Origin: Pseudocercospora fijiensis CIRAD86
Lineage: Eukaryota > Ascomycota > Dothideomycetes > Mycosphaerellales > Mycosphaerellaceae
DNA: 64,000 nt
Assembly: GCF_000340215.1 (NCBI RefSeq)
Contig: NW_006921541.1
Span: 3,011,527 to 3,075,526, forward strand
Direction of reading: 5' to 3'
In this document: in pieces, positions 10,200-21,190 of the stretch
Numbering within the stretch: position 1 is the first letter of the stretch
How the letters are laid out: the number at the start of each line of letters is the position of its first letter
Made by a program: the position numbers and the translations under genes
The notes under the pieces: model-generated
Seen by the model: only the letters and a program-made list of their open reading frames with translations
Database searches by the model: none
What the model was told of the DNA's origin: nothing

Positions 10200-11774
10200 G
10201 TCTATAGTATCCTAAAACAAAGGTCCTTAGTAGGCCGTACCGTAGGAAGGTTTAAGGCAAAAGAGCGTAGTAGCGTCGCATAAAGGCTAAGCCTAAACAG
10301 TATACTAGAACGGTAATACTAGGTATAGAATTGTATCTCTCTAGTAATAACCGCGTCGGTTTTATACTTGCTTATTACGACGGTTACGAAGGGCGTCGCG
10401 TAAGCTAGTCGGCGTAGTCTAAACCGCCTTTAGCTATAGCTAAGGCGCGACGGTCTTTATAGTCTTGTTATCGGATAGCGAGGTATTAACCGTATCTGCT
10501 ATAGTAGCTATATAGTCTAACTAATCGATAGGGATATTAGGGAAGTCGGCTCCTAGCAATAGTAGCGTATCGGCATCGCGTATAGTACCGTATAGCTTAA
10601 AGTAGTCGGCTATCTATACGTTAAGCTTCGCGACCTTATCTTTAGTAGCATTGCCTTATATGCCGCTAAGTAGCTTAAAAGCGTCCTCGTCGATTAGGTA
10701 TAGTATAGAGATTGCCTATTACGGCGCGACGCGTAGGAAATCGTAGTAGAGATAGGTTAGTAATAGCGTAAGCGACTCTTTTAAGACTATAGCGGAGAGA
10801 CGGTACTACTAGGCTATCTAGCGCTTAGTTGCCTCGCGGATCTATACCTTAGCTAGTATCTACTAAAGCTAGAGCACCTCGGTTACTACTAACTCGGACT
10901 AGCGCAAATAGTAGAGCGCTTATAAGTTAAGCGTATATATACTAATTGCCGTCGTATTATATTAGTACTATCTATAGGCGCCTATAGTGTTTTCCTATAG
11001 GGCGGGTAGAGGTAGCAAGCGTATCGGCAGCGCTAGAAGCTTGTACTATAGCTACGTAACCGTATTATTAGGCGGTAGTAGCTAAGCCGTAACTAGAGCC
11101 TTCGTAGGCGTAGAGAATAGGTTAGACGGTAGCGGTATCTTCGACGGTAGGCGAGGCATTAAGAATAGGCTAGCAGTTAGCTTCTATCGAGTGTTTACCT
11201 TAGTCGATAGTAATACGCGCGAGGAATTTAGCTAGATTGCCTTAGTTAGCGGGGCAATAGCCGGAGGCTACGGGTTAGCCCGAGTCGCGAGCTTAGAAGG
11301 GATAATCTTACTAAAGAGATATACGTTAGTAAGGTCGGACTCGTCTAGGGAGTAGTTAGGAGATAGTACTAGGAAGGCACCTATAGAATCCTAAGTATAG
11401 TCTAGGTTATACTACTAATAATTCTTATTCGTTACTATCTCGTTATATTTAAAAATCGTATTGCCTTATATAATACGCTCCTAGACGCCTAAAGGGTCGA
11501 AGATAGAATTAGTAGAGGCCTTCTTTAGTAAATTATAGAACTATAGCGTTAGCGCGGGCTCTAATCTATTCGGAATAGCGCTATCTCTAAGCGTCTAAAT
11601 ATAGGCGATAAAGGTAGCTAAAGCGTATACTAGATCGATCTATATTAGCTAGTAAACTAGGCTAAAGTCTAAAAGCCTTACTAAATAGTGTTCGACTATT
11701 TGCTTATATAGGCGTAGGCGAAAGAGATTAGGTAGTCGACCGTCCGCGTCCTCGGCGTACGTATTACGTACGAG
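10200..11774 (-). pseudogene. G3 downstream ORF ('ORF-X'), C-terminal segment
   Basis: The last third of a giant minus-strand ORF whose other parts are at 18773-18914, 25815-28060 and 35191-35203. With TAG/TAA read as Trp/Gln the frame stays open from the G2-A insertion site (RNTYAEDADGRLPNLFRLRL at 11700-11770) to about 10200. Readable stretches include DALRNRRNKQ, KLNVWIADYFKLYGTIRDAD (W from TAG) and LLLLGADFPNIPID. It ends just before a polypurine-like tract, so it may be the terminal ORF of G3. I do not recognise a domain. A host gene cannot be excluded, but its position between a Gypsy chromodomain and a PPT/LTR-like end favours an element ORF. Confidence 0.5.
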
Positions 11775-12120
11775 TGTTACGGTTACTCGCGATAGATCGT
11801 TAGGTAACTTCTTATTACGTACAAGCCGAGGCTTCTTTAGAGAGGCTAATATAAGCGGGAGGTAGAGACAGAATAATTGGTATAAAGGTAATTCCAATTA
11901 GTAAGTAGGTAATATAAGTTAAACGCCTCGAGCTATAAGGGCATTCCGGCGTTCCTAAATACAAAGGAGATATCTTGTCTATAGTCGTAAGCGACGTAAG
12001 CGACGCTATCGCTCTCGACCGCTCCTATCGCTCCTAGTAAGATAGAGCGATAGCTTAGCCTACTAGTCTTAGCGTCGCTCTAAGATTATATAAGGACTCT
12101 AACTAATTAGATCCGTAATA
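11775..12120 (-). repeat. G2-A 3' LTR (346 bp)
   Basis: Minus strand begins TATTACGGATC and ends GAGTAACCGTAACA. It is preceded on the minus strand by the purine-rich tract TTAAGGAAGGAGATAG, the polypurine tract. It contains GTCGCTTACGTCGCTTACG-type internal repeats shared by all four G2 LTRs. Confidence 0.95.
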
Positions 12121-12265
12121 CTATCTCCTTCCTTAAGCGGAATAGTCCCTTATTCTAGAATTTTCTAATTCTAACTTCCTTATTATACTAAAGTTATCTA
12201 AGGATTTGTCTTCTCGCTAGCGTAAGGAAAATATCGCAAATAATATCCTCGCCGACTACCTCGAA

Positions 12266-12746
12266 ATGCTAATCTGCTACTTTTATTACGAATAGGCCGG
12301 TAAACCCTATAAAGTCGATCTTCGTTCCGGTCGCTACTCCGAGTGCGCCCTATACGGCTAGTCCTATAATATACAAGTTACTCGTATAGAGTATAAAAAA
12401 ATCCGGAAGGCGCGCCTAAAGATAGCTAAAGATCTCGAAGCGGCCGAAGAGGAGGAGGACCTCCTTACGCGGAAGCTTTTCGAGTATCGCGTAAAGGTCC
12501 GTCGCTTACGTAAGTCGCTGCGTATAAAGGAAGATCGGGAGGTATAAGCTCTTAAGGTAGAGGAAGCCTCTATTTAATAGGTAGAGGAGCTCGAAAGAGA
12601 GCTAGGCTCTTCGCCTATAGAGCCGATATTATTCTCGTTACCTACTAACGAGCCGTTTCCCCTAGATAGCCGATTATAGATATCGCCTTATAACTAGAGT
12701 CGGCTAGATAGAACATCCTAGCCCGTCTCTAAAATCCCTAGTAGGA
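12266..12746 (+). CDS. G2-A antisense ORF: Zn2Cys6-like domain plus coiled coil (partial, enters gap)
   Basis: Plus strand, that is antisense to G2-A, between pol and the 3' LTR. It starts at an intact ATG (12266). The N-terminal ~35 residues keep Cys at positions 4 and 27 and Tyr at other expected Cys sites, with VDLRSGRYSEC and SYNIQVTRIEYKK readable. A highly charged, probably coiled-coil stretch follows (KDLEAAEEEEDLLTRK, EELERELGSSP). A few TAG codons (Arg/Gln/Trp before RIP) interrupt it, so it is not intact. The homologous ORF in copy B is complete. Role unknown; a DNA-binding regulator is inferred from the cysteine pattern only. Confidence 0.55.
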
Positions 12747-13452
12747 NNNNNNNNNNNNNNNNNNNNNNNNNNNNNNNNNNNNNNNNNNNNNNNNNNNNNN
12801 NNNNNNNNNNNNNNNNNNNNNNNNNNNNNNNNNNNNNNNNNNNNNNNNNNNNNNNNNNNNNNNNNNNNNNNNNNNNNNNNNNNNNNNNNNNNNNNNNNNN
12901 NNNNNNNNNNNNNNNNNNNNNNNNNNNNNNNNNNNNNNNNNNNNNNNNNNNNNNNNNNNNNNNNNNNNNNNNNNNNNNNNNNNNNNNNNNNNNNNNNNNN
13001 NNNNNNNNNNNNNNNNNNNNNNNNNNNNNNNNNNNNNNNNNNNNNNNNNNNNNNNNNNNNNNNNNNNNNNNNNNNNNNNNNNNNNNNNNNNNNNNNNNNN
13101 NNNNNNNNNNNNNNNNNNNNNNNNNNNNNNNNNNNNNNNNNNNNNNNNNNNNNNNNNNNNNNNNNNNNNNNNNNNNNNNNNNNNNNNNNNNNNNNNNNNN
13201 NNNNNNNNNNNNNNNNNNNNNNNNNNNNNNNNNNNNNNNNNNNNNNNNNNNNNNNNNNNNNNNNNNNNNNNNNNNNNNNNNNNNNNNNNNNNNNNNNNNN
13301 NNNNNNNNNNNNNNNNNNNNNNNNNNNNNNNNNNNNNNNNNNNNNNNNNNNNNNNNNNNNNNNNNNNNNNNNNNNNNNNNNNNNNNNNNNNNNNNNNNNN
13401 NNNNNNNNNNNNNNNNNNNNNNNNNNNNNNNNNNNNNNNNNNNNNNNNNNNN
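12747..13452. other. Assembly gap, 706 N
   Basis: A run of 706 N. By alignment to G2-B (about 24230-24855) it should hold the end of integrase, the chromodomain, the tRNA-like sequence and the 3' end of the antisense ORF, roughly 625 bp. Confidence 0.98.
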
Positions 13453-16400
13453 GAGGTAGACCTTATCCCCCTTCTTTACTAAAGTACTATTTTTCGTTTA
13501 GTATTATATAGTCCCGTAATCTTTTCCTAAGACTCGGCAATTGCATTTTGCAATTCTTTATATACCTGCTTTAAGTCTTCTAAAGCGACTATCGCTTTAT
13601 CCGCGTATAGATGCTATAAATACTATTCCCCGAATAGCTGCGGATGTTTCCTAAAATTAGCGAAGAATAGTGTCTCTTTCGTAGTCTTAGATTGTTAGTT
13701 GTTTAGTACAAGTTGTGCTATAGGTAATAGCGATGCCTAATTGTTTTATACGTAATTGACGTAGTGCCGTAAGTATACCTCTAAGGCCTAATTCTTAACT
13801 TCCGTTTAGCCGTCTATCTATAGATAGTATACCGTTAATAGCTTATGCTTAATTCTAAGTGTCGCTATAAGTATCTTCTAGTAGTTTAACGTAAAGAGCT
13901 TGTCCCTATCCGTAATATAGGTCTTTAGAAATCCGTAGTATCGTATAAGTCTATCTAGTACGAGGTATCCGAGTTGCTCTACCGTACTTGCTTCGTTAGT
14001 AGGAATAAAGTATATATATTTCGTAAGCCTATCGACTATAACAAGTATTATATCGTAGCTATATCCTATAACTAGATCCTTAGACTTCGGTAGTTTCGTA
14101 ATAAAGTCTATTATAACTTCGTCCTATAGTTTATCTAGTAGCGTCCTAAATTAGATATATCTATATCTAGCGTGTCTATTAGCCTTGTTACGCTAACATT
14201 GTAGACATTTCTTAATATATTCTAGAACTCGTTGTCGCATATATAGGAATCCGAAGCTTCGCTTAACTAGTTCTATTATTTTTGAAACTCTAGGGTGTCT
14301 AATTTCTAGTCCGTCGTAGTGTTGTTATATATACTCCGTAACTCGTTCCTTAGGTACTTAGTATTTCCTATATTCGATTAGGAACTGTTCTTCTATATCT
14401 TAAAGAACTCGTATAACGTAGTTAAATTCTTTCGTATTAGTACTAAGGCTTCCGTCTTAGTTTGCTTTTAATATCTGCTACTATACTAGTTCGTAACCCT
14501 CTATATAGTCGCTACGGCGGCTTAGTGCGTCGGCTCGTCCGTTCTCGCGTCCTAGGGTATAGCGGATTTCGAACTTATACTACCCTAGTAGCTCCGACTA
14601 GCGGGCCTGTCTTCGGGTTAGTACTTTAGTCGTAGTGAAGTAAGTTAGATTCTTATAATTAGAAAGAATCGTAAGACTTAGTACTCCTTCCGCGTATACT
14701 CGCTAGTATTGTAGTAATACAACTATTGTAAGTAGCTCCTTATTATAGATATCGTAGTTCTATTCCGCGGGTAACATCTTTCTCGAGTAATAGGCTACCG
14801 GGTATCGTTTCCCGTTATACTCCTATATAAGGTATGCTCCTATAGCCCTATCCGACGCGTCTGTTTCTATTTAGACCGCCTTATTTCTATCGAATAATCG
14901 TAGCGTTAGCGTAGAAACGTATTGCTTCTTTAGCTACCTAAACGCTTCGTCTTCCTTCGTACTCTAGTTCTATTTCTTATCTTTCTTTATAAGCTCCGTA
15001 AGGGGTGCCGCTGTCTTAGAGTAGCCCTCGATGAATTTTCTATTATAGTTAGCTAATCCTAGGAATGATTATACGTCTTTAACGCATATAGGCGTTAGCT
15101 ATTCCTATATTAACTTGGTTTTTTCTAGATCGATCCTAATTCCTATAGTACTAATAATAAATCCTAGGAACTTAACTTCCTTCTTATAGAATTCGCATTT
15201 CTTAGGTATAGTCTTAAATCCTACTTAAGTAAATCGTTTAAAGACGTCCTATACTATTCGTATATAGTCCGCGAGAGCTCCCTTAGTATAGACTAAGATA
15301 TCGTCTATATATGCGATAACGTATATATCTAGAAGGTCTCGGAGGACTTCGTTTATAAGGTCTTAATATAACGCTAGGGCATTTGTAAGTCCTATAGGTA
15401 TAACTAAGAATTCGTAAAGCCTATATCTTGTTCGGAATGCTATTATCTATTCGTATCTAGCTACTATACGTATTGCGTAAAACGTATCGCGTAGGTTAAT
15501 CTTCGTATACTAGTCTAATCTAGTTAATCGGTCTTGCATTTCTTCGATATTCGGTAGTAGGTACCGATTCTTAATTGTAATATCGTTAAGTCGTCTAAAA
15601 TCGACTACTAGCCGTCCTTCGTCTAATCCGGCTTTCGGAACGAACATTACTAGTAAGGCTGCCGAGGATATCGACTTCCGTATCTAGCCTTTTTCTAATT
15701 TCTCTTTTAGCTACTTATCTAGGGTTTTAAGCTCTTTCTTAGATATTGCGTATAAGGGTCCCTATAGAGGCTCTTTCCTAAGCTATAAGTATATCTTATA
15801 ATCCTATAGTTAGTGTTTAGATAAGGCTACTTTGCCTCTCTCCTCTTTAAAGAGTCGCTTCTACTTACTATACTCTTTAGGAATATCTAGGTCCGAGATT
15901 CTAGTTTTATTCTTCGATAGCGTATAACTTCTATCCTTCCCGTAATTATTATTTTAACCCTCCTAACCTAACGGTAGTATCGATCCGGGTTGAATACGGT
16001 TCTCCGTAATTCCTATCGACGTAAACGTCTTACGAGTCGCTCTGCGTTTGTTAATCTTATCTGCCTACGAACGCTACCGCTATATAGGTTAAATGCCGAT
16101 TATATAGTCGCATTCCTTAAATGTAAGTACTCCTTTTCTCTAGTCTACGACTAGGTTATGCTTTCTTAACTAAGGTATACCTAATATAATGTTATAACTA
16201 GCTATATTAGTAATATCTAAGATAATCTCCTCGTAGTGCTATTAGATAGCTAGTAGCAACGGTATCGTTTCTCGTTCTATACTAAGTAGCGGTAACCTAT
16301 CTACTACTATAAGTTTATACGCTCCTTCTCTTCTACTTCGGGTTGCGATCCCTCGGCTTTTAACGAATAATTCGGAGGCAAAGTTCCCGCTCGCTCCGGA

Positions 16401-16600
16401 ATCTATTAATATACTCGTCGGGTACCCGTTAACGATAACTTTTATACGGAAGACTGCTATTAATACTTAAGCGCTTTCGGTATTAAGGAACTCTCTTAGA
16501 ACGCTCTAATCTAGAGAGTTAGTCCGTTTCCCGACTAATTAGTAGCCTAACGTTGTTCTAACTAGCTACGGATCCGTAGTCCTACCGTTCGTGCTTCTTC
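13453..16600 (-). pseudogene. pol: G2-A pol (protease, RT, RNase H, integrase), RIP-inactivated
   Basis: Minus-strand equivalent of the copy B pol. The protease DSGAS motif lies at 16389-16403. The RT catalytic box YIDDIL is readable at 15294-15314. RNase H lies at about 14530-14900, with the SRRSDY end of RNase H near 14510. The integrase DF...LPK box is near 14085-14115. The frame enters the assembly gap before the chromodomain. Numerous TAG codons replace Trp and Gln. Catalytic residues of protease and RT are still encoded, so damage is mainly by stops. Confidence 0.9.
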
Positions 16601-17289
16601 GGTATATAATTTTTCTTCGAGGGTATCGTTGTATATATCCCGTCCTTACGCTACTATAGCCTTTCGGTATTGCTAATTTAATCGCTAGACCGTCTAACGT
16701 ATATCTTAAGTAATAATCGTCCTTTCGTCGGGTAGGACGTATCCGTAGGGCGTAATTATACTTCCTATCGGTACTCGCTCCGTAATAAAGTTATAGTACG
16801 TATAGTCTATAGGTATCTAGGAGTGATTCTAGAATTTTGCCCGTAAGCTTATCTAGAAATAATTAAATTAGATAGGATCTACCTTCCGTTATCCGTTAAC
16901 CTTTAGAAACATTTCCTTATATTTGCGTACTAGATATAAGGCGATTGTTCGCGCTGCTATAGGTATATCTACCGTAAACGTAAGGATCGTATCGTCGTTA
17001 ATCCCGGATTTGTCTTTACTTTCTTTATTCGTAGTCTCTTCCTCGGTATCTAGACTTCCTTCTAAATCTTCTTACTATTCCTCCTCTTACTAAAGGGACT
17101 CCGGTACTTCTAGGATAGCTCCTAACTCCTCCCTAGAAGGGAATAAAGCTTCCGGATCTCGGTTTTCTTTATCGTCGGCATCTAAGCAAGATTTATTAAT
17201 CGTTTCTTCTTCTAACTAGGATTTCGTATCTTCTCGTACGAGTCGCCTAATCTAAGGGAAGAATCCTACTTCTATTTTAGTACAATAAT

Positions 17290-18426
17290 GAATTTAGTAT
17301 TAGTCGTCGTAATAGAATCTCTAGTAAAGGATTCTATATATAGGTTCCTATCGTCGTACTATTATATAGATTTATCGTAGCTCTTTCTTTACGACCTCTA
17401 CGTAGGTCCTCGGCGCGTTATTAATAGAGTATAGCTCTACTATTATTCGGTAGCCTTCTCTACCCGAGTCCTTTCGTTATATTATATTAAACTGTTCGCG
17501 TCGCACTATATTCTTGCCGCGGCAGTTCCGTACTATATAGCCTTCCTTGCTATACGTATAGTAAGTTAATCTTCCTACTTTCTTAGGCGAACTCTTGCCT
17601 TTTCTTCCTTTAATTGCTCGACCCTTCTAGGTAGCGTCTAGCTCTATTAGTTACGCACCGTAGTAGTTATTCCCCTTTAGTTTATCGTAGATACTATAGT
17701 TTCGTCTATTATCGTATCTAGGAGTATAATTAGCCTTTCTAGAAGTCTTAGAATCGTAACGTCGTTCTAAAGCTCGTTCGTAGAGCCTATCGTCGAGATC
17801 GATCGTAACCTTAACTAATGTTCTTATATTATCTATTTTTCTACCGTCGCGTATAAGCTCGTCTTTAACGTTATCCTTAAGACCTCGCCGATACATTATT
17901 ATAAGAGCTTCGTCGTCCTAATCTATAAGTTAGGCGTATTCCTAAAATTTAGCGGCGTAATCGGTATATAACCCCTTCTAAGTTAAGTGTTAGATAACCC
18001 TAACTACGGTAGCAACCTCGTTAGAAGATCTAAAGACCTTCTTTATTATACGCTTAAGATTTTCGTAGCTTACGAAGATTCTATCCGAATTGTCGGTCCC
18101 GTTGCTATCTAGATAGGTTCTAAGAAATAGTTTAACCTAATACTAAGCCCTGCCTCGTATAAACGTCGTTGCGAAGACTAGCTTTAAGTTATCTTAAACC
18201 TAGTTAAATATAAAATATATATCTATCTAGCTAACCTAGGTATCGAACTTGTCTCGGTCGCCGTAATAAAAGTCTAGCTTTCCGATCTTAAGAGAATCGT
18301 TTCCGGTATAGGTTCCTAGTATATTGCTAATACTAGAGGTAGTACGTTAAGTACTGCCTATCTCGCTAGGGGCGGGAGTTCCCCTTCCGACTTATAATAA
18401 GGCACTTATCCTAAGGGTATTTAAAG
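17290..18426 (-). pseudogene. gag: G2-A gag, RIP-inactivated
   Basis: Capsid region with the stop-free stretch 17651-17896 (YRRGLKDNVKDELIRDG, LYERALERRYDSKTS), followed by a basic tail and a CCHC zinc knuckle whose cysteines are largely Tyr (~17520-17570). Same architecture as G2-B gag. No Met start could be fixed; the frame opens shortly after the 5' LTR. Between gag and the protease lies an Asp/Glu-rich linker (~16600-17290). Confidence 0.85.
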
Positions 18427-18772
18427 TATTACGGTTACTCGCGACAGATCGTTAGGTAACTTCTTATTACGTATAAGCCGAGGCTTCTTTAGAGAGGCTA
18501 ATATAAGCGGGAGGTAGAGACAGAATAGTTAGTATAAAGGTAATTCTAATTAGTAAGTAGGTAATATAAGTTAAACGCCTCGAGCTATAAGGGCATTCCG
18601 GCGTTCCTAAATACAAAGGAGATATCTTGTCTATAGTCGTAAGCGACGTAAGCGACGCTATCGCTCTCGACCGCTTCTATCGCTCCTAGTAAGATAGAGC
18701 GACAGCTTAGCCTACTAGTCTTAGCGTCGCTCTAAGATTATATAAGGACTCTAACTAATTAGATCCGTAATA
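18427..18772 (-). repeat. G2-A 5' LTR (346 bp)
   Basis: Identical limits to the 3' LTR, flanked outside by the duplicated ACGAG. On the minus strand it is followed by CTTTAAATACCC. No tRNA primer-binding site starting TGG is obvious, and the same region in copy B is CTTTAAACGCCC. Confidence 0.95.
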
Positions 18773-18914
18773 ACGAGCTTCGCGGCCTAGATAAAGCGTA
18801 TATCTTTAGTCTTATTACGCTCTATAGGATTAGCAGCGATTAGTATATCGACTTTCTTATTATAGTCCTCGTACTCTACGTACTACCGGATTATAGCTTA
18901 TTCGGGTATCTCGT
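18773..18914 (-). pseudogene. ORF-X spacer segment between the two G2 copies
   Basis: A 142-bp island of pre-insertion sequence, bounded by ACGAG (A duplication) and CTCGT (B duplication). On the minus strand it reads YEDYNKKVDILIAANPIERN and KTKDIRFI.AAKLV. Its frame continues exactly from the segment right of G2-B (LINKRLLRANE) and into the segment left of G2-A (RNTYAEDADGR). This shows that both G2 copies landed in one ORF and that the island was not inverted. Confidence 0.7.
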
Positions 18915-19261
18915 TGTTACGGATCTGATTAGTTAGAGTCCTTACATAATCTTAAGAGCGACGCTAAGACTAGTAGGCTAAGCTGTCGCTCTATCTTACT
19001 AGGAGCGATAGGAGCGGTCGAGAGCGATAGCGTCGCTTACGTCGCTTACGACTATAGACAAGATGTCTCCTTTATATTTAGGAACGCCGGAATGCCTTTA
19101 TAGCTCGAGGCGTTTAACTTATATTACCTACTTACTAATTGGAATTACCTTTATACTAATTATTCTGTCTCTACCTCCCGCTTATATTAGCCTCTCTAAA
19201 GAAGCCTCGGCTTATACGTAATAAGAAGTTACTTAACGATCTGTCGCGAGTAACCGTAACA
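18915..19261 (+). repeat. G2-B 5' LTR (347 bp)
   Basis: Starts TGTTACGGATCTG and ends GAGTAACCGTAACA, an intact TG...CA. Preceded by the duplicated CTCGT. Confidence 0.96.
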
Positions 19262-19289
19262 CTTTAAACGCCCTTAGGATAAGTGCCTT

Positions 19290-20340
19290 ATTATAAGTCG
19301 GAAGGGGAACTCCCGCCCCTAGCGAGATAGGCAGTACTCGACGTACTACCTCTAGTACTAGCAATATACTAGGAACCTATACCGGAAACGATTCTGTTAA
19401 GATCGGAAAGCTAGACTTTTATTATAGCGACCGAGATAAGTTCGATACCTAGGTTAGCTAGATAGATATATATTTTATATTTAACTAGGTTTAAGATAAC
19501 TTAAAGCTAGTCTTCGCAACGACGTTTATACGAGGTAGGGCTTAGCATTAGGTTAAACTATTTCTTAGGACCTATCTAGATAGCAACGGGACCGACAATT
19601 CGGATAGAATCTTCGCGAGCTACGAAAATCTTAAGCGTACGATAAAGAAGGTCTTTAGATCTTCTAACGAAGTTGCTACCGTAGTTAGGGTTATCTAACA
19701 TTTAACTTAGAAGGGGTTATATACCGATTACGCCGCTAAATTTTAGGAATACGCCTAACTTACGGATTAGGACGACGAAGCTCTTATAATAATATATCGG
19801 CGAGGTCTTAAGGACAACGTTAAAGACGAGCTTATACGCGACGGTAGAAAAATAGATAATATAGGAATATTAGTTAAGGTTACGATCGATCTCGACGATA
19901 GGCTCTACGAACGAGCTTTAGAACGACGTTACGATTCTAAGACTTCTAGAAAAGCTAGTTATACTCCTAGATACGATAATAGACGAAACTATAGTACCTA
20001 CGATAAACTAAAAGGAAACAACTACTACGGTACGCAACTAATAGAGCTAGACGCTACTTAGAAGGGTCGAGCAATTAAAGGAAGAAAAGGCAAGAGTTCG
20101 CCTAAGAAAGTAGGAAGATTAACTTACTATACGTATAGTAAGGAAGGCTATATAGTACGGAACTACCGCGGCAAGAATATAGTGCGACGCGAATAGTTTA
20201 ATATAATACAACGAAAGGACTCGGGTAGAGGAGGCTACCGAATAGTAGTAGAGCTATACTCTATTAATAACGCTCCGAGGACCTACGTAGAGGTCGTAAA
20301 GAAAGAGCTACGACAAATCTATATAATAGTACGACGATAA
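19290..20340 (+). pseudogene. gag: G2-B gag, RIP-inactivated
   Basis: Structural protein. The plus-strand frame opens after the LTR: TSSTSNILGTYTGNDSVKI and KLDFYYSDRDKFDT lead into a retrotransposon Gag domain (IRGRALH, NLKRTIKKVFRSSNEVATVV, YTDYAAKF, IYRRGLKDNVKDEL). A basic region and a CCHC knuckle at 20124-20170 follow (YYTYSKEGYIVRNYR, where Tyr stands for Cys/His). TAG codons occur at expected Trp/Gln positions. It appears to run into pol in the same frame through an acidic linker. Confidence 0.9.
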
Positions 20341-21190
20341 GAACCTGTATATAGAACCCTTTACTAGAGATTCTGTTACGACGACTAATACTAAATTTAT
20401 TATTCTACTAAAGTAGAAGTAGGATTTTTCCCTTAGATTAGGCGACTCGTACGAGAAGATGCGAAATCCTAGTTAGAAGAAGAAACGATTAATAAATCTT
20501 ACTTAGATACCGACGATAAAGAAAACCGAGATCCGGAAGCTTTATTCCCCCCCGGGAAGGAGTTAGGAGCTATCCTAGAAGTACCGGAGTCCCTTTAGCA
20601 AGAGGAGGAATAGCAAGAAGATTTAGAAGGAAGTCTAGATACCGAGGAAGAAACTACGAATAAAGAAAGTAAAGACGAATTCGGGATTAACGACGATACG
20701 ATCCTTATATTTATAATAGATATACCTATAGTAGCGCGAACAATCGCCTTATATCTAGTACGTAAATACGAGGAAATGTTTCTAAAGGTTAACGGACAAC
20801 GGAGGGTCGATCCTATCTAATTTAATTATTTCTAGATAAGCTTACGGGCAAAATTCTAGAATTACCCCCGGATACCTATAGACTATACGTACTATAACTT
20901 TATTACGGAGCGAGTACCGATAGGAAGTATAATTACGCCCTACGGATACGTCCTACCCGACGAAAGGACGATTATTACTCAAGATATACGTTAGACGGTT
21001 TAGCGATTAAATTAGCAATACTAAAAGGCTATAGCAGCGTAGGGACAAGATATATATAACGATACCCTCGAGGAAAAATTATATACCGAAGAAGCACGAA
21101 CGGTAGGACTACGGATCCGTAACTAGTTAGAATAACGTTAGGCTACTAATTAGTCGGGAAACGGACTAACTCTCTAGATTAGAGCGTTCT
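20341..21190 (+). other. Acidic linker between G2-B gag and protease
   Basis: The open frame continues with Glu/Asp-rich sequence (LEEETINKSYLDTDDKENRD, EGSLDTEEETTNKESKDE) and later FNYF, FITERVPIGS and TILIFIIDIP. No catalytic motif. It is present in both G2 copies (about 16600-17290 in copy A), so it is a regular part of the polyprotein. Confidence 0.6.

Larger units (their letters stand above)
11775..18772 (-). mobile_element. G2 copy A: complete Ty3/Gypsy element with assembly gap
   Basis: Two 346-bp LTRs (11775-12120 and 18427-18772) bound the element, with a perfect 5-bp target duplication ACGAG at 11770-11774 and 18773-18777. Minus-strand order is LTR, gag, protease, RT, RNase H, integrase, gap, 3' LTR. 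It is the same family as copy B (18915-25814), in inverted orientation only 142 bp away. It inserted into the ORF-X relic of G3. RIP has placed many TAG codons in gag and pol. The gap removes the chromodomain and the end of the antisense ORF. Confidence 0.95.

Noticed and set aside
18773..18914. G2-A and G2-B as arms of one inverted duplication
   Set aside because: Outside flanks differ, the spacer is in its original orientation, and each copy has its own full duplication.
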